Positions 44,509 through 53,935 of a stretch of 64,000 nt of DNA are shown piece after piece. The notes under the pieces are model-generated. The model was not told the DNA's origin and did not search any database. It saw only the letters and a program-made list of their open reading frames with translations. Made by a program: the position numbers and the translations under genes. Each line of letters starts with the position of its first letter. Position 1 is the stretch's first letter. Source of the stretch: Vagococcus allomyrinae (lineage in GTDB: Bacteria > Bacillota > Bacilli > Lactobacillales > Vagococcaceae); the NCBI RefSeq assembly GCF_017829975.1, contig NZ_JAEEGA010000008.1, positions 186,001-250,000 on the forward strand, written 5' to 3'.

Positions 44509-46023
44509 TTAATCAAATGATTCAGTGGATTCCACATGATCTTCGATAATGCGCTCCAGAATTTGATTCTCAGACTGGATGACGTCAAAATAAGCAGCTT
44601 TTTCCACAAGATTTTCGTAATCAGCTGTCATAATCGTCACTCTAGGCTTCATCCATAAAAAGCCTTGGCGGACTTTCACACGCTCATTAATCATTTTACA
44701 CTCATCCATCATGACAAATAGTTCAATGTCTTTAGTAGAATGTTTCAAGCGATTCACGCGCTCACGTTCATACTTCATTTCACTCTCATCGATGGTCATC
44801 CGCTCACTAATCACGATCAAACGCTGATTAATTTGCCACGTATGCTCTAAATAACGGGCTTTCTGATACAATTGATCATACTCCAAAACATCGATATGTT
44901 TCTTCTGATACCAATCTTCTTTACGCTCAACATACGGAATTTCACCTTCAATGACCGTTAAACTATTTTCCGTTACTTGTCGCTCCAATCGACTGACGAG
45001 ATGCTCTAATTTATCTTTCGCTACCCGCATTCGCTCTTTTGAATCTCGCTCACGTCTAAGAGCTTCCTCGTAATACAAGGCTTGTTTATTTAAATCAGTG
45101 GTACTTGTAGATACTTCGTATTGCTCTTGAAGTGCCACAGCCCGCTCATTTAACGCGCTAATTTCTTCTTGCAATCTTTCATTTGACTCTTTTAAGCGAG
45201 CTTGCTCCGCTCTCAAATAGTCATTTTCGACCTTTAACTTTGCTTCATCATCTGTTAACCAAGGGTCATCCTCAGCGACTTCTTCAATCGTGACAAGAGG
45301 CTCATCTTCTTCGACCTCTGGTTCAACAAAAATTGGTTCAGCCATTCTGGAAATTTCTACCACTTGCTCCAATTCAACAGCTGCGGGCTCTTCAACCGGC
45401 AACGGCTCTTCAAATGGTTCTGTCAATCGTTCCTCTTCCCTTGAAAGAAACACTTGCTCTTCCTGAGAAATATCCGAATGTAACTCATTCTCGAAAATAG
45501 GGCTCAGCCACTCCTCTTGTTGCTGGTCATGCCCTATACTGTCAGTCACTATATCAGATAACTCATTTTCCCATTCCTCAATAATGTCACCGCTGTCAGA
45601 CACACCTTGTTGAATCAGCGATTGAGATAAGGTCGTCCCAAAGGGAAAGCCTGACAAATTAATAACCAAAGGAATAAATTCGAATGAATACTCTCCCTCT
45701 GATTCTGCTATTTTTTTACCAAGTGTCCATACCATTTGCGGGTAATAGCGAGTCAATTGTTCCAAAAGCTCATCCCAAGACAAATTGTCTTCTGTCAACC
45801 GAATTCTAACACTTTTCTCCAGAGAAACGGCTTGAAGAAGTTGAGTAAAGCGTTTCTCAACTTCTTCTCTAGGATATTTACTTTTAGGATTCGTTTTTAA
45901 GAACAGACTCTCGCATTTCTCTAACAATTTCAACAATGTGTTTTCTTGAAAGAGAATGCTACCTTCCTCAAACGTTGGATGTTGGTAGACGGATACTTCG
46001 ATTTTCTTGCTCACCAACTTCAT
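44509..46023 (-). CDS. Unrecognised acidic coiled-coil protein, 504 residues
   Basis: I do not recognise this protein. Residues 1-160 look folded ('TFEEGSILFQENTLLKLLEKCESLFL' and 'FIPLVINLSGFPFGTT'). Residues 160-265 are very acidic and low in complexity (Glu, Pro and Val repeats). A long coiled coil runs about 270-360, and the C-terminal third (about 370-504) is charged and helical with 'GFLWMKPRVTIMTADYENL'. No signal peptide or membrane segment is seen, so it should be cytoplasmic. It begins 9 bp after the glucosaminidase gene, the last of a three-gene unit. The architecture recalls cytoskeletal or scaffold proteins, but that is only a shape argument. Confidence 0.7.
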   Translation of the reverse strand: MKLVSKKIEVSVYQHPTFEEGSILFQENTLLKLLEKCESLFLKTNPKSKYPREEVEKRFTQLLQAVSLEKSVRIRLTEDNLSWDELLEQLTRYYPQMVWTLGKKIAESEGEYSFEFIPLVINLSGFPFGTTLSQSLIQQGVSDSGDIIEEWENELSDIVTDSIGHDQQQEEWLSPIFENELHSDISQEEQVFLSREEERLTEPFEEPLPVEEPAAVELEQVVEISRMAEPIFVEPEVEEDEPLVTIEEVAEDDPWLTDDEAKLKVENDYLRAEQARLKESNERLQEEISALNERAVALQEQYEVSTSTTDLNKQALYYEEALRRERDSKERMRVAKDKLEHLVSRLERQVTENSLTVIEGEIPYVERKEDWYQKKHIDVLEYDQLYQKARYLEHTWQINQRLIVISERMTIDESEMKYERERVNRLKHSTKDIELFVMMDECKMINERVKVRQGFLWMKPRVTIMTADYENLVEKAAYFDVIQSENQILERIIEDHVESTESFD

Positions 46024-46032
46024 CCTCTCGTC

Positions 46033-47583
46033 TTAAATCTGACTATTCAATGGACTGTCAATAATCAAGACTTGTCCTTCTGTTAGAATACTATCTTGTA
46101 AATTATTCCACTCGATTAATTTATTGATTGGAATTCCCACTTTTTTAGAGATATCGGTGATAGACTCATTTTTCTCTACGTAGTGAGTTTTATCCGACTT
46201 CACTTGTTTACCAGCAATTTTAAAGGTTTTGCTTTCAAATAAAACCGATGGTACAGCATTAGACATAGCTGTGCCCATTTGACTAACTTTTAATAAAGCG
46301 AGCTGTTTGGCTTCTTTTTCAAGCTGTAATTCTTTTTTAAGTTTAGTTTGTGCTAAAAGTGACGTTGTTGAAGCAGCCGTCGCAACTTTAGTAGCAATTG
46401 CCTGCTTATCAGTCGCTTCTTTTTCTTCATACTTTTCACGCTTAACCACGATTAAACTGGCTGGTTCTAAACTGGCATCCTTATCCGTTATCTTATTCAA
46501 TTCTTTGATACGACTTATCGTGACGCCGTATTTTTTAGAAATATCCCATAAGGTCTCATTTTCCGCTACCTTATGGCGAGTTACTTTAACTTTTGTTTTT
46601 ACTTTTTCAAGATTATCAAAACGCTGTAAATCATAAGTCTCGATCAACCCATTCAACTTTTGATTATAGAGCGTATCCGTTGCATAACGACCTGTTAAGA
46701 ACAATGTAGCGTCCCTAAAAGTTTTAGCTTCACTTTTCCAAGTTCCTTTATATAAAGGATTAGACGATCCCACGCCTTTAATTAAGCGAGCGTAATCTTC
46801 CAATGATTCTTTATAACCAGGGTACTTTCTAAATTCAGCCGTGATGGTGTACATATTACCTTTACCATCATCTTCTAGAGTTGGCATACCAACCGTTGCC
46901 CCTTCATACTTACCTTTAATCCCAAATAGGTTGTAATTAGGTTCTCTTGCTAAGGTACTATTACCCGAAGCACTTTCCAGAATTGCTTGAGCAATCATCA
47001 CCGAAGCATAAATACCGTTCTTATCAGCGACCTGACTAGCATCTTTACCAATTTTATCAATAAACTCTGTAGTGCTCTGATTCTTACTGTAAGTAATCGA
47101 ACCATCTTTTATGGCGCTAGCTGACGATGAACTGGTCCCCGTCCCGGTAGAGCTACTAGAACCTGTAGACGTGGCTGGTTTCGAACTGCTACTAGAATTA
47201 GCAGCACTGCTCGATGGTGTTGTGCTCGGTTTAGTCGTACTTGGCGTTGTTGAAGAAGGTGTCGTACTACTGACTGGCGGCGTACTAGACGAACTCGTAC
47301 TCGGTTGGGTTGACGAACTCGTACTCGGCTCAGGTTCAGGAGTTTGAGAACTGCTCTCGCTTGTCTCTGGAGGAGTAGTCGAACTCTCAATCGGCGGTAC
47401 CTCTACGGTACTAGATTCACTTGTCAGCTCCGAACTTGATACAGCCGCTTTTGATGACGATTCAGTTGTTGGTTCGGCGTATAGTTCTAAGGCAGGCGTA
47501 CACGCAGAAACTACCAACATCCCTACACTTGCTTTTGCCCCTATCTCTCGAAGTAACGCACCTTTTGTTTTTTTGTTCGACAT
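46033..47583 (-). CDS. Secreted N-acetylglucosaminidase (GH73) with two LysM domains
   Basis: A 516-residue wall hydrolase. The N-terminus (1-37) is an export signal; 'LVVSAC' could also serve as a lipobox. Residues 38-158 are a Ser/Thr/Pro-rich linker. The glucosaminidase domain is about 165-320 with catalytic E203 in 'AQAILESASG' and 'NYNLFGIKG'. LysM1 is about 338-385 and LysM2 about 465-510, separated by a Lys/Glu/Ala helical region. GH73 enzymes cut GlcNAc-MurNAc glycan and often work in daughter-cell separation or in letting flagella through the wall. It lies between two unknown coiled-coil genes. Confidence 0.88.
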   Translation of the reverse strand: MSNKKTKGALLREIGAKASVGMLVVSACTPALELYAEPTTESSSKAAVSSSELTSESSTVEVPPIESSTTPPETSESSSQTPEPEPSTSSSTQPSTSSSSTPPVSSTTPSSTTPSTTKPSTTPSSSAANSSSSSKPATSTGSSSSTGTGTSSSSASAIKDGSITYSKNQSTTEFIDKIGKDASQVADKNGIYASVMIAQAILESASGNSTLAREPNYNLFGIKGKYEGATVGMPTLEDDGKGNMYTITAEFRKYPGYKESLEDYARLIKGVGSSNPLYKGTWKSEAKTFRDATLFLTGRYATDTLYNQKLNGLIETYDLQRFDNLEKVKTKVKVTRHKVAENETLWDISKKYGVTISRIKELNKITDKDASLEPASLIVVKREKYEEKEATDKQAIATKVATAASTTSLLAQTKLKKELQLEKEAKQLALLKVSQMGTAMSNAVPSVLFESKTFKIAGKQVKSDKTHYVEKNESITDISKKVGIPINKLIEWNNLQDSILTEGQVLIIDSPLNSQI

Positions 47584-47611
47584 ATCTATAAGTTCCTCTT
47601 TTCTCTAGTTC

Positions 47612-48451
47612 CTATTCACCACTACTTTCGATGTCTGAAAGAATGGTTAATTTTCTCAATAATTCTTCAAAAATCATTTCCGAATCGCTCTTAGTTGAGT
47701 AGATCTTTTGATACAATGTGCGAGCATCTTGTGAAATATTTTGTAGATCACGCTCAGCATCACTTACGATACGACGTGAATCAAAATTAGCTTGGTCCAC
47801 AATTTGACGCGCTTTAGATTTTGCTTCTAACATAACTTCAGCAATATCTTCTTTGGAAATACCACTCTCTTCTTGTGAGGAAAGTTGCTCTTTAGATTTA
47901 GTTAACTCACTGCGAAGGTCACTGATTTGTTCTCTCAACAACTCTTTCTCTTGCTCAAACTCAGGACTTGGTTGCGCCTCAGCCTGAACATTTAACAATT
48001 TCTCAGTTAACTGATCAATTTCTGTTTGTTTAACATTTATTTCTCTTTGGAATTGACGAGCATTGGCCTCTGCCCTTGCCACACCATCATTTGTTTGTTG
48101 AAGCTTAATAACCAACTCATTATTTTCTTGACGAACCCGTTCTAATTCAGCTTGGATGGCTGCATTATCCTCTTCCACTTGTTGGAAGTGTTTAGGTAAG
48201 GCTTGGACTGATGAAAATTTTAATGCCAATTCTTCTTTTTCAATCTTTATTTTTTCTAATTCTTTATTTTTTTCTGCTAACTCTTTTTCTAATTGGCTGT
48301 TATTTGACGAACCAGATGATTTAGGACTTGATTTTTCTGAACCATCATCGTCATCCTCATCATCTTCGTAATAATAATCATCATAGTAATCATCATCATC
48401 ATAATAATAATCATCATAGTAGTCGTCGGCTTTTTTTCTCTTTCTAAACAC
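47612..48451 (-). CDS. Tyr/Asp-rich coiled-coil protein with DivIVA-like C-terminus
   Basis: A 279-residue protein I do not recognise. After a basic start (FRKRKKA), residues about 8-36 are almost only Tyr, Asp and Glu. A Ser-rich linker and a long coiled coil (about 50-185) follow. The C-terminal part (about 195-270) has 'LEAKSKARQIVDQANFDSRR' and 'IVSDAERDLQNI', the Ala-rich heptad pattern common in DivIVA proteins, but the DivIVA N-terminal membrane-binding domain is missing. GTG 48451 is preferred over GTG 48457 by ribosome-site spacing. It is the first gene of the unit, preceded by a good promoter and a 200-base leader. Confidence 0.7.
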   Translation of the reverse strand: MFRKRKKADDYYDDYYYDDDDYYDDYYYEDDEDDDDGSEKSSPKSSGSSNNSQLEKELAEKNKELEKIKIEKEELALKFSSVQALPKHFQQVEEDNAAIQAELERVRQENNELVIKLQQTNDGVARAEANARQFQREINVKQTEIDQLTEKLLNVQAEAQPSPEFEQEKELLREQISDLRSELTKSKEQLSSQEESGISKEDIAEVMLEAKSKARQIVDQANFDSRRIVSDAERDLQNISQDARTLYQKIYSTKSDSEMIFEELLRKLTILSDIESSGE

Positions 48452-48666
48452 AGTCACTCCACCTCTCTAATAGTTAGCAACAATTAACATTGCTGGTTGT
48501 TCTAAATAGTTTTATTTAAATAACTCCATTTTTTTCATTTTTGCGGAAGTTATTTCCCTTGTGTATAGTTAAAACTTCTGAAAAAGATGAGTATCTTGAA
48601 GTTCTTCACTAAAGGCAAGAAAACAAACAAATATCTTCACACAAAACCTATAAATACACACTTAAA
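48452..48666. other. Long 5' leader of the coiled-coil/glucosaminidase operon
   Basis: About 215 bases between the predicted promoter and the first start codon. It has GAAGTT/AACTTC complementary segments near 48549 and 48583 and a tiny ORF (MKKMELFK) near 48540-48515. No known riboswitch pattern is recognised. Confidence 0.4.
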
Positions 48667-48694
48667 ATTATAGCATACCTATCTAATTATGCAA
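48667..48694 (-). promoter_or_regulatory. Extended -10 promoter of the coiled-coil/glucosaminidase operon
   Basis: On the minus strand TTGCAT (48694-48689), 16-base spacer ending in TGC, and TATAAT (48672-48667). A perfect -10 with the TGn extension makes this a strong candidate, about 215 bp before the first gene. Confidence 0.7.
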
Positions 48695-48787
48695 CCTATT
48701 TTTACCTTCAGTTATTTTTAACGGACCTTTATAACGATAATATTAACATCCTCATATTTATCAGCGACGCTGGTTTTTTCGTTTTCT

Positions 48788-49672
48788 TTAAGTCTCCTGA
48801 TGATACACCTTGTAGACCTCTTGTTTTTTTAACCCTCGTAACTTAGCAACTTGTTTAATTGCCTCCTTGGAATTCAACCTATTTTGAGACATCTCCTCTT
48901 CAATATGCTCAAGAATCGACCAATCCGACCAATCATTTTCAGTCTCAGCGACAAGTTCACCAGCAAAGCCCGCCACTAAAATACAGCACTCGCCCTTGAT
49001 CTCATTTTCCAGTAAATAACTTAAAATCTCTCCTAAAGTCCCTCTGATGTATTCCTCATGAAGTTTAGTTAATTCACGACACAAGCTTCCTTGCCGCTCC
49101 TCACCAAACACCGCAACCATATTAGCAAATGTTGCTTTTAACCGATAAGGTGATTCATAAAAAATTAGCGTCTCGCGTTTGTGCTGTAAGGTTGCCAATT
49201 CCTTTAACTGAAGATTCTTTTTTCGGTTTAAAAACCCATAAAAGGTAAATTTCTCTGCTGACATTCCCGAAGCGATCAACGCTGTCACCCCAGCCGTCGC
49301 TCCCGGCAAGGCAACTACTGGTATTTCAGCTACCAGACAGGCCACCACTAATTCATGACCTGGATCACTAATAGATGGCATGCCGGCATCACTGACTTGA
49401 GCGACGCTTTCACCAGCTAGCAAACGCTCCACCAGCTTGGGAATCCTCTCTTTATAGTTGTGTTCATGAAAACTAATTTGAGGGGTTGTCACTTGAAAAT
49501 GATTCAGTAATTTCTGCGTATTACGCGTATCTTCACTTGCGATAACCGCCGCTTCCTTTAAGGTGTCGATCGCTCTGAATGTCATATCTTGCAAGTTACC
49601 AATCGGAGTCGGCACAAGGTATAGTCGACCTGTTTCAATCGCTTTATCAAAACTTTTTTGTTTGTTTATCAT
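48788..49672 (-). CDS. rsmI: 16S rRNA 2'-O-methyltransferase RsmI
   Basis: A 294-residue SAM-dependent tetrapyrrole-methylase-fold enzyme. It has 'LYLVPTPIGNLQDMTFRAID' near the N-terminus, 'EDTRNTQKLLNHF', 'VSDAGMPSISDPG' and 'LPGATAGVTALIASG', all typical of RsmI, which methylates C1402 of 16S rRNA. It is preceded by the yabA terminator, so it is probably transcribed separately. In Bacillus the order is yabA-trmN6-yazA-rsmI; the two middle genes are absent here. Confidence 0.94.
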   Translation of the reverse strand: MINKQKSFDKAIETGRLYLVPTPIGNLQDMTFRAIDTLKEAAVIASEDTRNTQKLLNHFQVTTPQISFHEHNYKERIPKLVERLLAGESVAQVSDAGMPSISDPGHELVVACLVAEIPVVALPGATAGVTALIASGMSAEKFTFYGFLNRKKNLQLKELATLQHKRETLIFYESPYRLKATFANMVAVFGEERQGSLCRELTKLHEEYIRGTLGEILSYLLENEIKGECCILVAGFAGELVAETENDWSDWSILEHIEEEMSQNRLNSKEAIKQVAKLRGLKKQEVYKVYHQET

Positions 49673-49747
49673 TGTTTTATCCCTTATATATATTTAGTTT
49701 AACTCATTCAATCCCAAAATGGGTCTCAATTTTTATCGAAATAACTA

Positions 49748-49785
49748 CTAAAAAAGAGACGGGAATCAACTTTCCTCCGTCTCCT
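49748..49785 (-). terminator. Terminator after yabA
   Basis: GAGACGG and CCGTCTC (within 49756-49783) pair, with TTTTTT on the minus strand after them. It lies 30 bp after the yabA stop. Confidence 0.7.
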
Positions 49786-49815
49786 AACTAGTTGGCCTCT
49801 GCTTCTATCCTCACA

Positions 49816-50154
49816 TTATTTACGCTCACCATAAATTACGTCTAAACAAAAAGCGCATTCTTCGTCATTATCACGCCTAGAGCCATAGCAGACATTACAT
49901 ACATGAAAACCATCTTCATAGATTTTTTCTAAATTTAATCGTGATTTAGATAACTCTTGTTTTTCATCTGGCCCATTATTAATCGCTTCAATCTCAATTA
50001 AACGGGCACGCAGATGACGATTTTCAATCTCTAAACTAACATTTTTTTCTGTTAACTCGTCAATAGCATCTTTCATGGCAGTCAAACGCAATAAACTATT
50101 TTTGACTTCTGTCTCCAATTGACCAAATTCATCATACAATGTCCGTTTATCCAT
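49816..50154 (-). CDS. yabA: Replication initiation control protein YabA
   Basis: A 112-residue protein. The N-terminal coiled coil (about 1-60) mediates tetramers and the C-terminal zinc-binding segment has H84, C86, C89, C101 and C104 ('HVCNVCYGSRRDNDEECAFC'). YabA binds DnaA and the DNA clamp DnaN and limits replication initiation. ATG 50154 is used; it overlaps the ricT end and has GGAAG upstream. The longer ORF to 50232 lies inside ricT. Confidence 0.93.
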   Translation of the reverse strand: MDKRTLYDEFGQLETEVKNSLLRLTAMKDAIDELTEKNVSLEIENRHLRARLIEIEAINNGPDEKQELSKSRLNLEKIYEDGFHVCNVCYGSRRDNDEECAFCLDVIYGERK

Positions 50155-50998
50155 TAGATTCTTCCTTTTCAGCAATTGCTTTTCCTTCTTGTTGCTTAGC
50201 AAATTCCTTAATTTCCTCATAATCGTAATCAACCGTTAATTCACGGCCAAAAAGCCTGACCTTAATCACGTGGTCCAATAAATTTAAGCCGATTACTTTA
50301 CCGCGCCCTTCTGGTGTCACTACTTCTTTACCATAATCTGGCAATTCCCGTCTAGCTTCTTCATACATATCATTTTCGTATTTTAAACAACACATTAAAC
50401 GTCCGCATAGACCAGAGATTTTAGTTTGATTTAATGATAAGTTTTGATCTTTCGCCATCTTAATCGAAACAGGGATAAAATCACCTAAAAAGGTTGAACA
50501 ACATAATTGTCGCCCACAAGGCCCAATACCACCTAAAATTTTCGCTTCATCCCGAACACCAATTTGACGCAACTCAATCCGCGTCTTAAAGATCGACGCC
50601 AAATCCTTGACCAGTTCACGAAAATCAATTCGACCTTCTGCGGTGAACTGAAACACCATCTTCGAACGATCAAAGGAATATTCAACTTGAATGAGCTTCA
50701 TCTCTAACTCATGCTCGATTATTTTCTTTTTAGCAATCGAAAAGGCTTCTTTAGCATCCGTTAGATTCTTTTCTTCCTTTTGTAAGTCTTCAGCTGAAGC
50801 TGTCTTTAAAATCGGTTTTAACTCATCAGGCAGATCCGTTTTTTCAAATTCCTTTTTAGGAATCGCCACTAACCCAATTTGTTTACTCTGTTGAGTTTCA
50901 ACCAACACTTTTTGATTATATGAATACTCCTCTTTACCAGGAGTAAAATAATATATATGCCCAGCAGGCCTAAACCTAACACCAACAACTTCTACCAT
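50147..50998 (-). CDS. ricT: RicT/YaaT, PSP1-domain regulator of RNA maturation
   Basis: A 283-residue PSP1-domain protein. Cys-rich segments 'GPCGRQLCCSTFLGDF' and 'SGLCGRLMCCLKYE' (about 160-200) are typical of RicT, which with RicA and RicF forms an iron-sulfur complex that directs RNase Y. In non-sporulating bacteria it is labelled a stage 0 sporulation homologue. It overlaps yabA and follows holB by 105 bp, as in Bacillus. Confidence 0.93.
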   Translation of the reverse strand: MVEVVGVRFRPAGHIYYFTPGKEEYSYNQKVLVETQQSKQIGLVAIPKKEFEKTDLPDELKPILKTASAEDLQKEEKNLTDAKEAFSIAKKKIIEHELEMKLIQVEYSFDRSKMVFQFTAEGRIDFRELVKDLASIFKTRIELRQIGVRDEAKILGGIGPCGRQLCCSTFLGDFIPVSIKMAKDQNLSLNQTKISGLCGRLMCCLKYENDMYEEARRELPDYGKEVVTPEGRGKVIGLNLLDHVIKVRLFGRELTVDYDYEEIKEFAKQQEGKAIAEKEESNG

Positions 50999-51103
50999 TT
51001 ATGCCCTCCTTCTATTACTCAGTTTGACCAACAGGGAAACCACCTCGCTGGAACAATACCACCAGCGTTCTGTCCGAAAACACGGTCACACCATCGATCC
51101 TCG

Positions 51104-52048
51104 TTACCCGTCTAACAAATTGAGCGCCAGCTGTTCGCAAACATTTTGAAAGCTAACATTTGCTTCCCATTTTCTACGACTAGCCAAGGTACTTTCAACC
51201 CCAGCCAACAACTTTTTACGTGACCATTTGCTTTTGACCGTCTGTGACTTAATCCCTTTAATACTCTGTGACAACAATTGTCGCAAATGAATCAACACTA
51301 AATCAAATAACAACGCTTGCTGAGATTTCTCTTTAAACAATCTCGCAATCTGCTGTTGAACAAAGACAAACGCAAAGGGGTTATCTTCCACTAAATAATT
51401 GACCCATTTAATAGAAGTCTCTTTAGCTTCATTAAACCATTCCTCTTGATAAATTTCAATAGCTTTTTCAAGACTGTTCGTCAGTTGGGACAATAGTTGC
51501 GCCTCATTATCTGGAATACCTTGAGCAGAAAGCTCTGCTGCAAGAAGTTCCTCTGACAGTGGTAGGAAGTGTAAAACCTGGCATCTAGACTGGATTGTCG
51601 GCAATATTCGGGCTCTCGCTGTTGTCAAAAATAAAATAACAATTTGACCATCAGGCTCTTCAATAAACTTTAACAGACTATTGGCCGCACTGGTCGTCAT
51701 TTTTTCAGCATCTTCAATAATCAAGACTTTTTGTTGTGTCTCCATCCCGCTTTTCATGAAGACCTCTTTAATTTCACGAATTTGATCAACTTTAATACTT
51801 TGACCGTCGGGAGCAATCGTATTAACATCAGGATGTTCTCCCTTTTCTATCCGTTGACAGTTTAAGCACTCTCCACAAGGTTGTCCCGTTGCCGCTAGAC
51901 AAAATATCCGCTGACTCAGCCATAAACTCATGGCCACTTTTCCCGTTCCCGCTTCTCCTTCGAAAAGATAGGCATGAGCCAAACGCTGCTTATCAGCACT
52001 GGCGGCCAACTGTTTAAAGACAATCGGTTGTTTTTCTGCAATCAACAT
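51104..52048 (-). CDS. holB: DNA polymerase III subunit delta prime
   Basis: A 314-residue AAA+ clamp-loader subunit. It has 'LAHAYLFEGEAGTGKVAMSLWLSQ' (degenerate P-loop), a zinc site with Cys in 'CGECLNCQRIEKGEHPDV', and 'SAANSLLKFIEEPDGQIVILFLTT' sensor region. It works with the dnaX product encoded upstream. ATG 52048 begins just after the darA stop; a TTG at 52072 inside darA is less likely. yaaR, which precedes holB in Bacillus, is absent. Confidence 0.93.
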   Translation of the reverse strand: MLIAEKQPIVFKQLAASADKQRLAHAYLFEGEAGTGKVAMSLWLSQRIFCLAATGQPCGECLNCQRIEKGEHPDVNTIAPDGQSIKVDQIREIKEVFMKSGMETQQKVLIIEDAEKMTTSAANSLLKFIEEPDGQIVILFLTTARARILPTIQSRCQVLHFLPLSEELLAAELSAQGIPDNEAQLLSQLTNSLEKAIEIYQEEWFNEAKETSIKWVNYLVEDNPFAFVFVQQQIARLFKEKSQQALLFDLVLIHLRQLLSQSIKGIKSQTVKSKWSRKKLLAGVESTLASRRKWEANVSFQNVCEQLALNLLDG

Positions 52049-52049
52049 C

Positions 52050-52391
<342 letters not shown>

Positions 52392-52504
52392 TTATTATTT
52401 GGGATCTCTATCGACAATTTTCAGCATAAACCAATAACATTTACGGAAAATTACGTCGCCTACCATCATCACCTTAAAGAATCAAACAATTCCTACACAC
52501 GCAT

Positions 52505-53146
52505 TTAAAAAATTTGGGGGAAATGCTCTTTAATAGCCGCAAAACAATACTCAATCACCGTTTGTAGCGGCTCTCTAGCATCGATCATCACAATTCGCTC
52601 CTGATTTTCTTCTGCAATTTTTAAATAAGCATGACGAACCCGTTGATGAAACACAGGACTCTCGGTGTCCAAACGATCCAAATCATGAATTGAACGTCCA
52701 TGCTGAATACGGCTTAACCCCGTATCAGAATCAACATCTAAATACAAGGTCAGATCTGGCTGAACCTCTTCAATCGCAAAACGGTTGATTGAAGCCACAG
52801 CTTCCATTCCAATTTTTCTGCCAGCACCTTGATACGCCAAAGAACTATCGACAAAACGGTCACACAACACCAATTTACCACTCTCAATCGCAGGCAGAAC
52901 TTTTTCTACCAAATGTTGCCGGCGAGCCGCTGCATACAACAACGCTTCCGTCCGATCATCCATCGCCGTATTTTTAGGATCCAAAATAATTTGACGAATT
53001 TTTTCAGCGATCGGAATGCCCCCCGGTTCACGGGTTAAAACTAAGGGAATGGTCAATTCTCTTGCTAGCATTGGTCCCAGTTCTTTTATGACACTCGTTT
53101 TGCCTGCACCATCAGGCCCTTCTATTGTTATGAAAATACCAGTCAC
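52505..53146 (-). CDS. tmk: Thymidylate kinase
   Basis: A 213-residue kinase with P-loop 'EGPDGAGKTS' at 8-17, the DR(Y/E) region 'LTREPGGIPIAEKIR' and lid segment 'DLDRLDTESPVFHQRV'. It makes dTDP from dTMP. It is placed between recR and darA, the standard Firmicute order. There are 125 bp of non-coding sequence before darA. Confidence 0.96.
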   Translation of the reverse strand: MTGIFITIEGPDGAGKTSVIKELGPMLARELTIPLVLTREPGGIPIAEKIRQIILDPKNTAMDDRTEALLYAAARRQHLVEKVLPAIESGKLVLCDRFVDSSLAYQGAGRKIGMEAVASINRFAIEEVQPDLTLYLDVDSDTGLSRIQHGRSIHDLDRLDTESPVFHQRVRHAYLKIAEENQERIVMIDAREPLQTVIEYCFAAIKEHFPQIF

Positions 53147-53214
53147 TTATTTTGCCTCCATCATCTATCTAATCTCTATTTTACTTGATTCCTTTGAATG
53201 TGTCTAATGTCACG

Positions 53215-53811
53215 TCAGATTTCTCGGCGACCTTCCACTGCCTTTAATAGCGTAATTTCATCAGCGTACTCGATATCACTCCCCACCGACAGCCCATGGG
53301 CCAACCGCGTCACTTTAATGCCCGCTGGTTTGATCAAACGAGACAGATACATCGCCGTCGCTTCACCTTCAGTCGTCGCATTGGTCGCGATGATCACTTC
53401 TTGAATCTCATCATCATGAAGTCGTTTGATCAACGGTGCAATATTAATATCGTCTGGGCCCGTGCCGTCCATCGGTGATAACACACCATGTAAAACGTGA
53501 TACTGCCCCCGATACTCCCGCATCTTTTCCATTGACATAACGTCTTTCGGCTCTTCCACAACCAAGACAAGACTCTTATCGCGACTATTATCCTGACAAA
53601 TTTCGCAGGTCTCTTCCTCTGAAATATTCCCACAAATCACACAGTAGTGAAGATCTCGCTTAACACTTATCAACGATTTAGCAAATTCGTTGACATCTTC
53701 TTCTCGCATATCTAAAGTAAAAAAAGCCAAGCGAGCTGCCGTTTTAGCGCCTATTCCAGGTAATCTCATATAGCTCTCTATTAATTTCGCGATGGGTGTT
53801 GGGTAATGCAT
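53215..53811 (-). CDS. recR: Recombination mediator RecR
   Basis: A 198-residue protein with the helix-hairpin-helix '[18 protein letters not shown]', the zinc finger '[16 protein letters not shown]' and the Toprim domain '[14 protein letters not shown]' and '[18 protein letters not shown]'. RecR acts with RecO and RecF to load RecA at gaps. It follows ybaB with a terminator in between. Length is typical. Confidence 0.96.
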   Translation of the reverse strand: MHYPTPIAKLIESYMRLPGIGAKTAARLAFFTLDMREEDVNEFAKSLISVKRDLHYCVICGNISEEETCEICQDNSRDKSLVLVVEEPKDVMSMEKMREYRGQYHVLHGVLSPMDGTGPDDINIAPLIKRLHDDEIQEVIIATNATTEGEATAMYLSRLIKPAGIKVTRLAHGLSVGSDIEYADEITLLKAVEGRREI

Positions 53812-53902
53812 CTAACCCCTTCTTTCTTAAAACTAATTACATCTAAATTTGGTTATTTCCTATTTATAAAGCATTGGAATTTTTTTCCCAACGTTTAACT
53901 AG

Positions 53903-53931
53903 CAAAAAACAGGAAGTTCCCTTCCCGTTTC
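53903..53931 (-). terminator. Terminator after ybaB
   Basis: AAACGGGAAG and CTTCCTGTTT pair around loop GGAA on the minus strand, followed by TTTTTT. It lies a few bases after the ybaB stop, between ybaB and recR. Confidence 0.7.
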
Positions 53932-53935
53932 ACTT

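Noticed and set aside
47111-47347. 78-codon plus-strand ORF opposite the glucosaminidase gene
   Set aside because: It is a by-product of the Ser/Thr/Pro-rich linker codons on the other strand (Leu/Val/Glu repeats).
48345-48425. ATC/ATA repeats resembling a CRISPR or tandem repeat array
   Set aside because: They are triplet codons for Tyr and Asp within a gene; no spacer-repeat pattern.
51000-51103. Possible extra gene (such as yaaR) between ricT and holB
   Set aside because: The 105-bp gap has no ORF with a ribosome site.
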